From a virus, in IMG/VR virus record IMGVR_UViG_3300023174_000057, positions 1 to 64,000 of that record: DNA of 64,000 bases. One strand, 5' to 3'. Position 1 is the first letter of the stretch, and every line of letters begins with the position of its first letter. The translations under genes and the position numbers were made by a program. The notes under the pieces were generated by a model that was not told where the DNA came from, ran no database searches, and saw nothing but the letters and a program-made list of their open reading frames with translations. Positions 21,146 to 30,190 of the stretch are shown here, piece by piece.

Positions 21146-22090
21146 ATGAATATCCTGCTGCAACTTCTCGCCATCCTCCGCGCCCTTCAGTGGTCGCACC
21201 AGACCGCCCACTGGAAGGTCCGTGGCGAGCCGTTCTACGGCGACCACCTGCTCTTCCAGAAGCTCTACGAGGCCGTGGGCGAGGAGATCGACACGCTGGC
21301 CGAGAAGATCGTCGGGATCTACGGCCCGGGCGCGATCACGAACCTGTCGGTGATCTCAGACACGCACCAGTTCATCGCGAACCACGCGGCGACGGGGGCG
21401 GGTGACAGTTCGTACCAGTGCGCCCTCCAGATGGAGGAGCACCTCCAGCGGGCGCTCAAGCTCGCCTACGACGAGCTCAAGGCCAGCGGGGAGATGTCCC
21501 TCGGCCTCGACGACTTCCTCATGGCGACGGCGAACGCTCACGAGACGGCGCTGTACCTGCTCCGTCAGCGCAACCGCCCCAAGGCGGCGAGCGCGAAGAC
21601 CGCTGCCTACGGTGACGAGGGTCGCACGGCGGCGGACCGCCTCGCGGCAATCCAGCAGCCCAAGGGCTACAAGCCCGTGTACGAGGGGAACGCGATGGCC
21701 GTCCCGTTGACGTGGGGCACCTCGGGCAAGATGGTCCCCTACGACGTAGCCAAGTACATGGCACCGCTGTTCGACGCGGCGAAGGGTGGAGTGGCCTACG
21801 TCCTCGACCAGAACAAGGTGTTCACGGCGGCGGGCCTCGCTGCGGTCGAGAAGGCACTTGAACAACGCATCGCGGACGATTACGGGGAGCAGTACGCGAT
21901 GGACTCGGAGTACCTCCAAGGCAACGACACGCCCAACGCCGAGATCGCTCTGACCATCTCGGGCGAGCAGGCAGATATGGCTCGCAAGGTGAAGGTGAAG
22001 ATCACTCCGATCACCTCGCCTACGTCTGGCAAGGCTGGCCTCAAGGTGGTGTTCAACCCCACCCACGATCAGATCGAGGCGATCCGCTAG
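21146..22090 (+). CDS. Dps/ferritin-like N-terminal domain fused to unknown domain
   Basis: 314 residues. Residues 1-150 match the Dps family: HQTAHWKVRGEPFYGDHLLF with the His, Trp and Asp positions of the ferroxidase region, then YEAVGEEIDTLAEKI. Dps-like proteins bind DNA or oxidise and store iron. Residues 160-314 are a second, beta-rich domain that I do not recognise (LTISGEQADMARKVKVKITP). AAGGAA precedes the ATG. Its place among virion-type genes suggests a packaged or capsid-decorating protein. Confidence 0.7.
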   Translation: MNILLQLLAILRALQWSHQTAHWKVRGEPFYGDHLLFQKLYEAVGEEIDTLAEKIVGIYGPGAITNLSVISDTHQFIANHAATGAGDSSYQCALQMEEHLQRALKLAYDELKASGEMSLGLDDFLMATANAHETALYLLRQRNRPKAASAKTAAYGDEGRTAADRLAAIQQPKGYKPVYEGNAMAVPLTWGTSGKMVPYDVAKYMAPLFDAAKGGVAYVLDQNKVFTAAGLAAVEKALEQRIADDYGEQYAMDSEYLQGNDTPNAEIALTISGEQADMARKVKVKITPITSPTSGKAGLKVVFNPTHDQIEAIR

Positions 22091-22773
22091 CGCACCTTGG
22101 TCTTGTAGCCTCGCAGATCACCGATCTGCACCAAATACCCCCCGTTGTTCCGCTCCTTGTACTCCAGCCGGAACGGCTTCACGCCGGGGGGGAGCCCGTA
22201 TTTCTCAATGGCCTGACGGTGGAGCTCTGCCCAGAACGCCCATCCCCTGCGACTGCGCGGGTCGTGGAGGACCACGTTCTTGGCGGCGCGGGCGATCTGC
22301 CACCTGTAGTGCATGGCCGAGTTGTGGTAGTACTCCTTCACCGAGGGGGGTTCCTTTTGGCCCCACCCGCTGGTGGGGGCTTCCATCAGTCCCGCAGTGG
22401 CGACGACGGCTATCTCGACGTAGGGGTCGTTGGGTTGCAGGGGTTCGCGCTTGTACTTCCGGGCGAAGGTCTTGATGTACAGGGACGCCCGGTAGAGCTC
22501 CTTGGGGGACGCGCTCGCCCACACGAGGCACTCGCGCCCGCGCTTGGTGAGGGCTCCCTCACTGTCTAGGTGAGCCCCCATGATGTGGCTGAAGAGATTC
22601 CCCCGGTACAACTGGTCCCCACGGTAGATCCCGGGGAAGGGCGTGCCCGACAGGTAGTTGATGCCGTGGAAGAGCCAGAAGTCGTAGCCGACGTTCCGGT
22701 CATTGGCGGCGAACGCCTCGTAGGTTCGCATCGACCGCTGGAAGGGACCGCGCTTGTGGACTCCCTTGGGCAC
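22087..22773 (-). CDS. Hypothetical protein
   Basis: 228 residues from GTG 22773. TATAGT lies 6 nt upstream on the same strand (CCCGTATAGTCCTGC-GTG), which suggests a leaderless late-type transcript. Rich in aromatic and basic residues (YDFWLFHGINYLSGTPF). No recognised domain. It is convergent with the Dps-like gene, their ends overlapping by 4 nt. Confidence 0.6.
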   Translation of the reverse strand: MPKGVHKRGPFQRSMRTYEAFAANDRNVGYDFWLFHGINYLSGTPFPGIYRGDQLYRGNLFSHIMGAHLDSEGALTKRGRECLVWASASPKELYRASLYIKTFARKYKREPLQPNDPYVEIAVVATAGLMEAPTSGWGQKEPPSVKEYYHNSAMHYRWQIARAAKNVVLHDPRSRRGWAFWAELHRQAIEKYGLPPGVKPFRLEYKERNNGGYLVQIGDLRGYKTKVR

Positions 22774-22794
22774 GCAGGACTATACGGGCGGTGG

Positions 22795-23274
22795 TTACCG
22801 TCGTCGGGACCTCCCTCGATGGCGGTCCAAGGCGTACACGGCCACGGGAGGGGCAACGGGTGCCCCGGCGATGAACGCCTCGCGGTTGTACAGGGACACC
22901 ATGCGACGAACGGTGTCCGCCTCGCGGATAGAGTACAGGTCGGGGCGGCACCCGTTGCCGTGGTGGTAGTGGCCCAACAGCATGGGGATCTGTCGGCACA
23001 TGGCGCGCGACCGACGCAGGATGCGTAGGGACGCGAGGGCATCGTCCAGCATCGTGCGGTGACCGCTGCGATTGACGGAGGAGATCCCGAAGGGGATGCC
23101 CCGTCGTCCGAAGCCCGTCTCGTACAGGGACACCGTGAGAAGCAGAGCTTGCTCCTGCGGGTCACTGGTGGCCTCAACCACAGTGCGCGCGACGGACTCC
23201 AGCCGTTCGTGGGGTTCACGCCGCGCGAAGGAGAGCATCACAGCAAGCCAAAGAGAAACAATGATGTCGGTCAT
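22795..23274 (-). CDS. Putative lysozyme/transglycosylase-like protein
   Basis: 159 residues. The N-terminus DIIVSLWLAVMLSFA could be a signal anchor. LLTVSLYETGF with a Glu early in the domain, then repeated short helices and GHYHHGNGCRP, recalls small phage SLT-type muramidase-like proteins (catalytic Glu, later Cys/Tyr-rich end). The similarity is weak; a tail-tip peptidoglycan hydrolase or an unrelated helical protein are both possible. Very basic C-terminus (RHRGRSRRR). Confidence 0.45.
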   Translation of the reverse strand: MTDIIVSLWLAVMLSFARREPHERLESVARTVVEATSDPQEQALLLTVSLYETGFGRRGIPFGISSVNRSGHRTMLDDALASLRILRRSRAMCRQIPMLLGHYHHGNGCRPDLYSIREADTVRRMVSLYNREAFIAGAPVAPPVAVYALDRHRGRSRRR

Positions 23275-23333
23275 GGGGGAGTCTTTCTCCGCGCCGACCC
23301 CTGTCACCTTCCCCCCACGGTAAAATCCCGGTG

Positions 23334-24875
23334 ATGAAGGTGCTCAGTGGCAAGCGCGCGTTGGTGACCCTCACGCGCGGTATGTCGGAACTGGCAAGGC
23401 TGGTGTCAGTCACCTATGGGCCGCATGGGTCCAAGGTGGGTGTCGCGAAGCAAGGAAGAGTGCTGGTGACGACCGATGGGTCGGCGTTGGCGCGTGAGAC
23501 TCGGTTCAAGGGTGACGAGAGACTTGGGGTGTCCTTGGTTCGGGCAGCGACCTCCGTGGTGGAAGGGGGAGCGGGGGACGGTACAAGCACGACGGTGCTG
23601 TTGGCAAATGCCCTCGTCCAAGCCGCTCTGGATCATCACACCCCCCGGACTTGGAACCCGAGGGCTCTCGTCCAAGAAGTGCGCTCGTACCTCCCCGCCG
23701 TCGAAAGTCTACTCACCGAGATCTCCCGGTCGCCCACCGAGACCATCCTCCACCGTGTCGCCCAGATGTCCTCCCACGGCGACGACATGGTGGTGGAGGC
23801 CGTGGTGCCAGCGGTCCTACGGGTGGGGGAGACGGGCACGGTGCTGGCGCAGCCCGGTGAGGGTGTGGGCATCGAGCAGGACTACCGAGACGGGCTGGTG
23901 CTCGACGTGGGTTGGGCGGCGCACTCGATGGGACGGGGTGACGGCACCGACCGGGTGTTCGACGGCCCGATGGTGGCCGTGGTGAACCGACCGCTGTCCT
24001 CGTTTGATGACGTGCGGAGCTTGATGGAGGAGGCGTCACAGTGGCCCGGGCGCGGGCTGGTGCTCTTCTGCCCGAAGATCGCCGGGGACGCCCTTGCCAC
24101 GTTGGTGATGAACGACGCGCAGGGGGTGCTCCCCTGCATCGCGGTGAGGTACCTCAACCCCTCCCTCTACGAGGTCCACGATTGGATGGAGGACGTGGCG
24201 ACGGTCACCAATGCCACGAATCTCGGTCTTGAAAGCGGTGACGACCACCGGGAGTTCCGAGCGGAGTGGTTGGGGAGCGCCCGCAAGATCACCGTGGGGC
24301 GGGATCGCACGGAGATTCTTTCGTACCCCGACGCGGGCGACCGTATCGGTGCGAGAGTTGAAGAACTCCTTCGTCGCGCGGCGGACACCACCTCCGACTT
24401 TGACCGGGACAGGTACAGGTCACGCGCAGCGGCGATGGACGGGGGTCTCTGCATCCTCAAGGTCGGCGGGCACACCACCCCGGAGGCAGTGGAGCGTCGC
24501 TCGCGCGTCGAGGACACCCTGCACGCTGTACGGGAAGCCCTCACGTCGGGGGTGGTGCCGGGAGCGGGGCGCGCTCTGCACTTCGCCGCGTCACAGCCTG
24601 AGCTCCAAGAAACGCTGGGGGGTCGAGTGCTCGCCCGTGCGCTGGAGGAGCCCTTGAGAGTCCTGTGCGACCGTGCGGGCACTTCGTTCAACACCCTCCC
24701 CGCGCTTCCCGACGACGACCCTTGGGTGGGGTGGTGCCCGGTGCGGGGGACGGTGACGGACTTCTGGGAGACCCCTGCGGTGATCGACCCCGTGGGAGTG
24801 GTGAAGAGTTCCCTCCGTGCGGCGATGTCCGTGGCGTGCGAGGTGCTGCTCACGGAAGTCGTCCTCGTCCGCTGA
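23334..24875 (+). CDS. Phage GroEL-like chaperonin
   Basis: 513 residues (GroEL has 548). Equatorial-domain ATP motifs are kept: TYGPHGSKV, TTDGSALARE (the catalytic-Asp region), GDGTST at about 81-86, SRVEDTLHAVREAL (GroEL Asp398 region), SGVVPGAGRAL and DPVGVVKSSLRAA. The apical region is strongly diverged and the GGM tail is absent. It should hydrolyse ATP and fold phage proteins, alone or with host GroES. TAAAAT lies 7 nt before ATG 23334, so the message may be leaderless. Confidence 0.85.
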   Translation: MKVLSGKRALVTLTRGMSELARLVSVTYGPHGSKVGVAKQGRVLVTTDGSALARETRFKGDERLGVSLVRAATSVVEGGAGDGTSTTVLLANALVQAALDHHTPRTWNPRALVQEVRSYLPAVESLLTEISRSPTETILHRVAQMSSHGDDMVVEAVVPAVLRVGETGTVLAQPGEGVGIEQDYRDGLVLDVGWAAHSMGRGDGTDRVFDGPMVAVVNRPLSSFDDVRSLMEEASQWPGRGLVLFCPKIAGDALATLVMNDAQGVLPCIAVRYLNPSLYEVHDWMEDVATVTNATNLGLESGDDHREFRAEWLGSARKITVGRDRTEILSYPDAGDRIGARVEELLRRAADTTSDFDRDRYRSRAAAMDGGLCILKVGGHTTPEAVERRSRVEDTLHAVREALTSGVVPGAGRALHFAASQPELQETLGGRVLARALEEPLRVLCDRAGTSFNTLPALPDDDPWVGWCPVRGTVTDFWETPAVIDPVGVVKSSLRAAMSVACEVLLTEVVLVR

Positions 24876-24880
24876 TTCTT

Positions 24881-24915
24881 GGTTACAGATGGTGGGGTGC
24901 CACCGTGGTGCTGGC
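24881..24915 (+). promoter_or_regulatory. Class 1 phage promoter, leaderless type
   Basis: GATTCTT then GGTTAC 24881-24886, 16 nt, CCGTGG 24903-24908, 7 nt, ATG 24916. An isolated copy among late genes. Confidence 0.75.
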
Positions 24916-25131
24916 ATGAGCTACAACCCCCGCACCCGCTACGCCATCAACACTCTCACCTTTGAGTTCAAGGGCGCGGTTGAGACCGTTCGCTGGACCT
25001 ACGAGCGGGACGAGGACGGCGTCTACGAGATCCCCGTGGGCGTCCCTTCCTTGATCCCCCCGGAGTATTACCGGGCGATGTGGGCCGCTATTCATGCGGC
25101 GGCGGCGGTCACCCCTCCCGTGCGGGTGTGA
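24916..25131 (+). CDS. Small hypothetical protein
   Basis: 71 residues: beta-rich first half (YAINTLTFEFKGAVETVRWTY), helical end. Not recognised. The leaderless promoter fixes the start. Confidence 0.65.
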   Translation: MSYNPRTRYAINTLTFEFKGAVETVRWTYERDEDGVYEIPVGVPSLIPPEYYRAMWAAIHAAAAVTPPVRV

Positions 25132-25151
25132 GTCACCGCCCACGGTAGCCT

Positions 25152-25181
25152 TGTTCCGTTGTACGGCTATAGAACGGAACA
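25152..25181 (+). promoter_or_regulatory. Inverted repeat enclosing a CTATAG box
   Basis: TGTTCCGTT and AACGGAACA, 9-bp perfect arms, flank GTACGGCTATAG five bases before ATG 25187. It may be an operator over a class 2 promoter, or a hairpin ending the upstream transcript. Confidence 0.5.
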
Positions 25182-25186
25182 GGTAA

Positions 25187-26167
25187 ATGCGTGGGCTAAC
25201 GCTTCGACTCACCAACATCTCAGCGTCGCCCTTGGCGCTGGCGGACCTTCCCAGCCAAACGATCTTGGGGCCGGGGGAGACGCGGGAGCTCCTTTACACC
25301 AGCGAGGTGCAGGTATCGCTGGAGTACGGTTCGATCAACGGGTACCTCGTCTCGGGACGGGTCACGGTCCAGTTCGTCTCGGGCACCGTTCTCAACCAAG
25401 CGCCCGTTGGCCGTACCTACATCGGGGCGACGCCTTCGACGGAAGGGGGGCGAGGGCTCGTACCCCCCGCCGCCATCGCTGACCGAGAAGGTCACCTCAA
25501 AGCCGACGGGACGTGGACGAAGATCACCCCCGCCGCCATCGGGGCAATTCCGCAGTCCCTTCTCACGGCGCAAGGCGACACCCTGTTCCGTGGGGTGACG
25601 ACGACGCAGCGGTTGCCCCTCGGCACGCTGGGGCAGGTGTACCGGGCGGGGGTGGTGAACCCGGAATGGTTGGACGCCGCGAAGGCGGGGTTGCTGTCCG
25701 CCCGCCCGCTTCCCGGCCCCACGCTGGCGGGAGTTCTGTACTGGGCGACGGACCAGCCCCCCGGCAGTCAGCTTTCCATCTGCTACTTCAACGGCAGCGG
25801 CTACGCTTGGTTGAACCTCAGCACGGGCGGCGGCGGCGGTGGAAACACCAACACCGTCGTGGTCGATTTCGACTACAGTGACACGTCACCGTTGGTTGTG
25901 GGTGTGGTCACGGCGGGGATGCACCTAGACCGGGCGCTGGTGTCCGTGACGGGTGCTTGGAACGGGGCGGCACCCACGGTGACTTTCGGCACCGTATCTT
26001 CGCCTTCCCTTCTATTGGCCTCCCTAGATGTAGACCTGACCTCGGTCGGTCAGTACGAATCGGGCGAGCTCAATACGTTCGCCTCGGGGGGCAATCTGAT
26101 CCTCACGATCACCCCCAACGGGTCCACGTCAGGTACGGGGACTCTGCTCTTCACCCTCGTAAGCTGA
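25187..26167 (+). CDS. Probable tail fibre or head fibre protein
   Basis: 326 residues. Residues about 100-165 (DREGHLKADGTWTKI, then LLTAQGDTLFRG and LPLGTLGQVYRAG) match a segment common in phage fibre and appendage proteins. A Gly-rich hinge (GGGGGG, about residue 217) leads to a beta-sandwich-like C-terminus rich in Thr, Ser and Val. Extracellular virion role likely; host receptor unknown. Followed closely by a second structural gene. Confidence 0.65.
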   Translation: MRGLTLRLTNISASPLALADLPSQTILGPGETRELLYTSEVQVSLEYGSINGYLVSGRVTVQFVSGTVLNQAPVGRTYIGATPSTEGGRGLVPPAAIADREGHLKADGTWTKITPAAIGAIPQSLLTAQGDTLFRGVTTTQRLPLGTLGQVYRAGVVNPEWLDAAKAGLLSARPLPGPTLAGVLYWATDQPPGSQLSICYFNGSGYAWLNLSTGGGGGGNTNTVVVDFDYSDTSPLVVGVVTAGMHLDRALVSVTGAWNGAAPTVTFGTVSSPSLLLASLDVDLTSVGQYESGELNTFASGGNLILTITPNGSTSGTGTLLFTLVS

Positions 26168-26189
26168 ACCCTCACAGGAGACACGGATC

Positions 26190-27077
26190 ATGGCAAACTA
26201 CAGCAAGCTCGCTGGAAACATCGGCGCGGATTTTCAGATCGACAAGACGGGCGTCAGCAGCCTCGGGGGCGGCTCGGGTCCCGGCCCTCAACTCGGTCAC
26301 GTCAGCGGCGACCTCGTCGTCGCCACGGATCTGACCACGCTTCCGGGCAGTCTCAGCCAGATCATCGCGCAGCACGTTTCGTCGGCGTCGCAGAACGGGA
26401 ACACCCTCACGACGTTCCAGATGTACCAGCAGAGGTTCGTCCTCGCTGATAGCTTCAGCGGCGGGTCCGTTCCCAACAACTCCGCGACGATGCAGTTCCT
26501 CGTCTGCCACACGGCGAGCGGGTCTTGGGATGTGGGGGACATCGCCTTCGACAACGGTCTGAACGACAGTAGCCCCGTCATCCGTATCCAGATCCAGAAC
26601 GGCTACCTCGTCACGATCCACGGATCGAACATCACGGCGGCGGGCTCGCTCCCGACCCTCGCGGCGAACTCGGCGTACATCTGGGACGGGTCGGCCTTCC
26701 AGACGTTCATCTCGGGTTACACGGGCATCTCCAAGGTCATCCGCGTTCCCTTCGTTACCGCCGACTTCCCCGGCACCAAGGTTTCGACTGCCGAGATCCC
26801 CGCCGACGCCACGATTCTCCGTTCGCGCGTTCGCGTCTACAACGGTGGCACTTTCAGCGCGGGCACCGTCACGGTGGGCTACACGGGCAGCGCAGCGGTG
26901 CTCATGGCGACCACGGACAGCGACCTCACCACGGCGGGCAACTTCATTGTCGAAGGCACCACGGGCAACGCCGACTGGGATTCGAGCTCCCACCCCGTGC
27001 TGCTCACCCTCGCGGGTGCCCCGGCTCCCGGCGGCGCTGGCGAAGTCATTGTCGAGTACGTTGACCCTGATGTCTGA
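26190..27077 (+). CDS. Probable structural/appendage protein
   Basis: 295 residues, rich in Ser, Thr, Gly and Val with strand-loop texture and few charges. SGYTGISKVIRVPFV resembles shaft segments of appendages. No enzyme motif. CACAGGAGA precedes the ATG, and a strong terminator follows. Function inferred from composition and context only. Confidence 0.55.
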   Translation: MANYSKLAGNIGADFQIDKTGVSSLGGGSGPGPQLGHVSGDLVVATDLTTLPGSLSQIIAQHVSSASQNGNTLTTFQMYQQRFVLADSFSGGSVPNNSATMQFLVCHTASGSWDVGDIAFDNGLNDSSPVIRIQIQNGYLVTIHGSNITAAGSLPTLAANSAYIWDGSAFQTFISGYTGISKVIRVPFVTADFPGTKVSTAEIPADATILRSRVRVYNGGTFSAGTVTVGYTGSAAVLMATTDSDLTTAGNFIVEGTTGNADWDSSSHPVLLTLAGAPAPGGAGEVIVEYVDPDV

Positions 27078-27104
27078 TCCTCGCGGCCCCTAACGGCCCT
27101 ATCG

Positions 27105-27133
27105 CGCCCCCGTGTGTAACCCACACGGGGGCG
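27105..27133 (+). terminator. Strong 12-bp hairpin terminator
   Basis: CGCCCCCGTGTG pairs perfectly with CACACGGGGGCG around TAACC, followed by TTC. Ends the 25187-27077 transcript. Confidence 0.7.
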
Positions 27134-27148
27134 TTCGGGTCGCACCTG

Positions 27149-27349
27149 TTGACCGTAGGGCTAGAGTACATCGTCTCGACCTACTACGGAGGCGGGTACA
27201 ACACGGCCACCGCGCTGACGCTCTCCTTGCCGCAGTCGTTCCCCAACTACGATGTGACGGCTGGGTTTGTTGGTAACGGGGGCGGCGACAGCTACCCGAG
27301 TGGTTCGCCTCAAGCATTCGGGAACTACGTCGAGCCGCTGTTCGCGTAG
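27149..27349 (+). CDS. Possible small structural fragment
   Basis: 66 residues from TTG 27149 with no convincing ribosome site. The Gly/Tyr/Ser-rich sequence (YYGGGYNTATALTLSLPQSF) looks like the tail of a fibre protein. It may be a decayed or displaced fibre C-terminus rather than a gene. Confidence 0.3.
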   Translation: MTVGLEYIVSTYYGGGYNTATALTLSLPQSFPNYDVTAGFVGNGGGDSYPSGSPQAFGNYVEPLFA

Positions 27350-27356
27350 ACCTGCG

Positions 27357-27385
27357 TTTCCCGCCCTATACCCCGCCGCCTTGCG
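27357..27385 (+). promoter_or_regulatory. Class 2 (probable late) promoter
   Basis: GTTTCCCGCCCTATACCCC, the closest relative of the 7130 motif, 10 nt before ATG 27386. Confidence 0.5.
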
Positions 27386-29866
27386 ATGGCTGCGAAGATC
27401 GCCAAGGCTGACCTCACCCCCGTCCGACAGCGGACCCAGTACACCTGCATGTCCGCGTCGATGTCCATGTGCCTCCAAGCACACGGGCACGGGTGCGACG
27501 AGGACGAGGTGAACCGGGTGATGGGTGCTCGCCCGATGCAGGGTGCGACGTGGGAGCAGGCCCTTGCCTGCGCCCAGCACTACGGGATGCGGGGCACCCT
27601 CACCTCGCCCTGCACCTTCAAGCAACTCAAGGCGTGGACGGACGCAGGAACGCCCGTCATCATCGCGTGGAATCCAGAGGGGCGGGAGTGGTCGCACGCG
27701 AGCGTGGTGTTCGACGTGGACGATGACGAGAACGTCCATGTGGCCGACCCCAACATCCCCGACCCGGAGCAGACCGTGCGGGTGGTGCCCAAGGCCGAGT
27801 TCTACGCCAAGTGGTACGAAAAGTGGCCCAAGTATCTCGTGCGCCGTCCCGCGATGGCCATCGAGCGAGAAATCACCCAAGACGGGAGACAAGTGATGGC
27901 AGCGGATTTCATGGCGGGCAAGAAGGAGCTACGGTCGCAGAAGGACAAGGGCATGGCCCGGTTCCTCAAGCAGGGTCCGGTGCGGCCCACGGAGAAGTCC
28001 GACGCCGCCAAGGCGATGTCCAAGGCTCACTGGGAGGCCCTCAAGAGCGAGGGCCGTGCAGGGCTCCCCGGCGCGGGCGGCGGCGCGGGCTACCACAAGG
28101 ACAAGTCCCAGTACGACCGGGGACACGGCAAGAGCGTCGAGCGCGAAGCTGGCTCCCTCACCCAGCCTCTCATGACCCGCCGTGACTACGGTGCCGTCAC
28201 GGCCAGCGACTACGCTAGCATCCTCAAGTACGCCGTGGACCTCCCCGCCGACGTGGAGCGGTACGTCGAAGAGGGCACCGATGCGGGGATGCCTGAAGAC
28301 AAGGCGTGGGCCGTCGCATGGTCGCGGTACTGCAAGTACAAGAACCCCGAAAGCGAGCACTGTCAGATGAACAAGTCAGAGTATTTCCCCGGTCGCAAGG
28401 CCAAGTTCGAGCGCGGCGTGTCCATGACCGTGGACGAGGTGGCCGAAGTCGTCGGCCCCGAGTTCAAGGAGATGAACGAAGACCCGCCCGAGTCCGTGAA
28501 GAAAGTGATGGAGGGGATGCAGGGAAAGACGGCCCGCCGTTCGCCCCTCCTCGCGATGGAGCAGTTCGCGGATATGCTCCGGGACGGCAAGTTCGAGGAG
28601 GGCGTTCCCGCCGACCCCACCGAGAACATGAGCCCCGAGGACGCCGCCGAGTGGGAGCGTCAGACCGAGGAGCACAAGGACGAGTTCAAGACCGCTGACC
28701 TCGAAGCGGTGCTCCACCGGGACGGTGAGAACAACGCCATTGTGGAGCAGTTCTTCCACAAGTCCGCAGACGTGTCCGACCTCTGGGTGGGCTGGATCGA
28801 GGATCCCGAGGGCTACATGGCCCGGTTCATCCCGCCGACCCCGAGGGGGGCCGTGAAGCGCCAGATCCTGAAGGCCGTGAACGATGTCGGCGTGGACCTC
28901 GACTGGACAGTGATGCAGGCTGGGAAGGCTCTCAAGACCAACCTCGACCCGAACTCCATCTCCCCGACGTGGTTCTCGAAGCTCCCGTACGAGGACAAGG
29001 GCGCACTCAGGGCATTCCTGGACATGGCACCGGGCCGCACGGCTGGCAAGGTCGCTGCCTGGGTCGAGAAGGATGACGCAAAAGGTCATCGCTGGATGAT
29101 GGACGCAACCGGCACGACCACGCTGGATGCCGCCCACATCAATGAGATCCCTGGTCCGGGGGTCCCCCTCTACATCCTGAAGTTCATCCTGAAGGATGGG
29201 ACGGCGATGAAGGACCGCAAGAACTACAAGAGCCTCAAGGATGCCCAGAAGGCGGCGCAGCAGTGGTTCACCGCTGATGCCCGCGGTGACAGCCTTGTGT
29301 TTCAAGGGTTCTCGAAGCTCGCTGCAACGGGCCTCTACGGGTTCACGAAGGAGACCGAGGGCGCGTGTGGTGCAGGAGTCAACAAGCTCCAGAAGGCGGC
29401 GAAGAAGATCGCTGCGAGCCTGTACGCGAAGGACAACGGATCACCCGCGTTCCTCGCCAAGCACGCATCGAAGGGTGGGAGCAAGACCGCATCCATGCTC
29501 CTCAAGGCCATGGAGTCCCTCGGACCTCTCGCTCAGATCAACAAGACCGCTGGCAAGTCGGGCAACGGCCTGTACGGCTTCAGCGAGAAGACGGCCAAGC
29601 TGGGCCTCGACGCTTGCAGCGCCCTTCACCACGAGGCGGGCGTGATCGCCGCCGATCTGTTCGCCCGCAAGGGTGCTGACCCCGTGAAGGTGGCGGGCTA
29701 CCTCACGGCGAACGCCAAGAAGGGCAAATGCGCGTTCAGCGATTTGCTCGCAGAAGTCGCCCCGGACGTGAATGCGATGGTGATCGGCAAGCTCGCGGCT
29801 GACTTCATGGCGAGTGACGAGACGGCTGACGACGAGTTGGTGGACGACACCCTCGTTGAGCCCTGA
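27386..29866 (+). CDS. Large virion-type protein with N-terminal C39-like cysteine peptidase
   Basis: 826 residues. Residues about 8-140 look like a C39/papain-like domain: QRTQYTCMSASMSM with the catalytic Cys, WSHASVVFDV with the His, and VADPNI with the Asp. The remaining 680 residues are not recognised and contain two similar 30-residue repeats (ATGLYGFTKETEGACG and GNGLYGFSEKTAKLGL). A peptidase fused to a long structural part could process virion proteins, cut host peptide cross-links on entry, or cleave itself. Late promoter upstream. Confidence 0.65.
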   Translation: MAAKIAKADLTPVRQRTQYTCMSASMSMCLQAHGHGCDEDEVNRVMGARPMQGATWEQALACAQHYGMRGTLTSPCTFKQLKAWTDAGTPVIIAWNPEGREWSHASVVFDVDDDENVHVADPNIPDPEQTVRVVPKAEFYAKWYEKWPKYLVRRPAMAIEREITQDGRQVMAADFMAGKKELRSQKDKGMARFLKQGPVRPTEKSDAAKAMSKAHWEALKSEGRAGLPGAGGGAGYHKDKSQYDRGHGKSVEREAGSLTQPLMTRRDYGAVTASDYASILKYAVDLPADVERYVEEGTDAGMPEDKAWAVAWSRYCKYKNPESEHCQMNKSEYFPGRKAKFERGVSMTVDEVAEVVGPEFKEMNEDPPESVKKVMEGMQGKTARRSPLLAMEQFADMLRDGKFEEGVPADPTENMSPEDAAEWERQTEEHKDEFKTADLEAVLHRDGENNAIVEQFFHKSADVSDLWVGWIEDPEGYMARFIPPTPRGAVKRQILKAVNDVGVDLDWTVMQAGKALKTNLDPNSISPTWFSKLPYEDKGALRAFLDMAPGRTAGKVAAWVEKDDAKGHRWMMDATGTTTLDAAHINEIPGPGVPLYILKFILKDGTAMKDRKNYKSLKDAQKAAQQWFTADARGDSLVFQGFSKLAATGLYGFTKETEGACGAGVNKLQKAAKKIAASLYAKDNGSPAFLAKHASKGGSKTASMLLKAMESLGPLAQINKTAGKSGNGLYGFSEKTAKLGLDACSALHHEAGVIAADLFARKGADPVKVAGYLTANAKKGKCAFSDLLAEVAPDVNAMVIGKLAADFMASDETADDELVDDTLVEP

Positions 29867-29869
29867 CCG

Positions 29870-30175
29870 TCAGTTCGCGACCACGTCGCGATCCCATTCG
29901 GGCTTGGGCGCACCCTTCCAGACCTCGACCCCTCTCTCGTAGCCGAGATCGTAGTCCACGCTCTTCCCCACGGGGAGGTGCGGGTCTCGGCCCATTTTCT
30001 CACGGCCCATGATGTACCCCGTGGCGAACGCAGCCTTGTCGCCGCACGGGCTGGGGACGCGAGGCCATCGCAGACGGTTGGCCTCCATCGTGAGGATGGT
30101 GGAAGTGTCGTCATCCCCCAGAAAGCTGGGGTCGCGCAGCGCAGCGAGTTGGAACAGGATCAGATAGGGGTCCAT
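29870..30175 (-). CDS. Hypothetical protein
   Basis: 101 residues, no recognised domain. Contains GYIMGREKMGRDPHLPVGK. A good Shine-Dalgarno (CGAGGAAC) precedes ATG 30175. It is convergent with the large C39 gene and follows a small membrane protein on the minus strand. Confidence 0.6.
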   Translation of the reverse strand: MDPYLILFQLAALRDPSFLGDDDTSTILTMEANRLRWPRVPSPCGDKAAFATGYIMGREKMGRDPHLPVGKSVDYDLGYERGVEVWKGAPKPEWDRDVVAN

Positions 30176-30190
30176 GTCAGTTCCTCGGTG

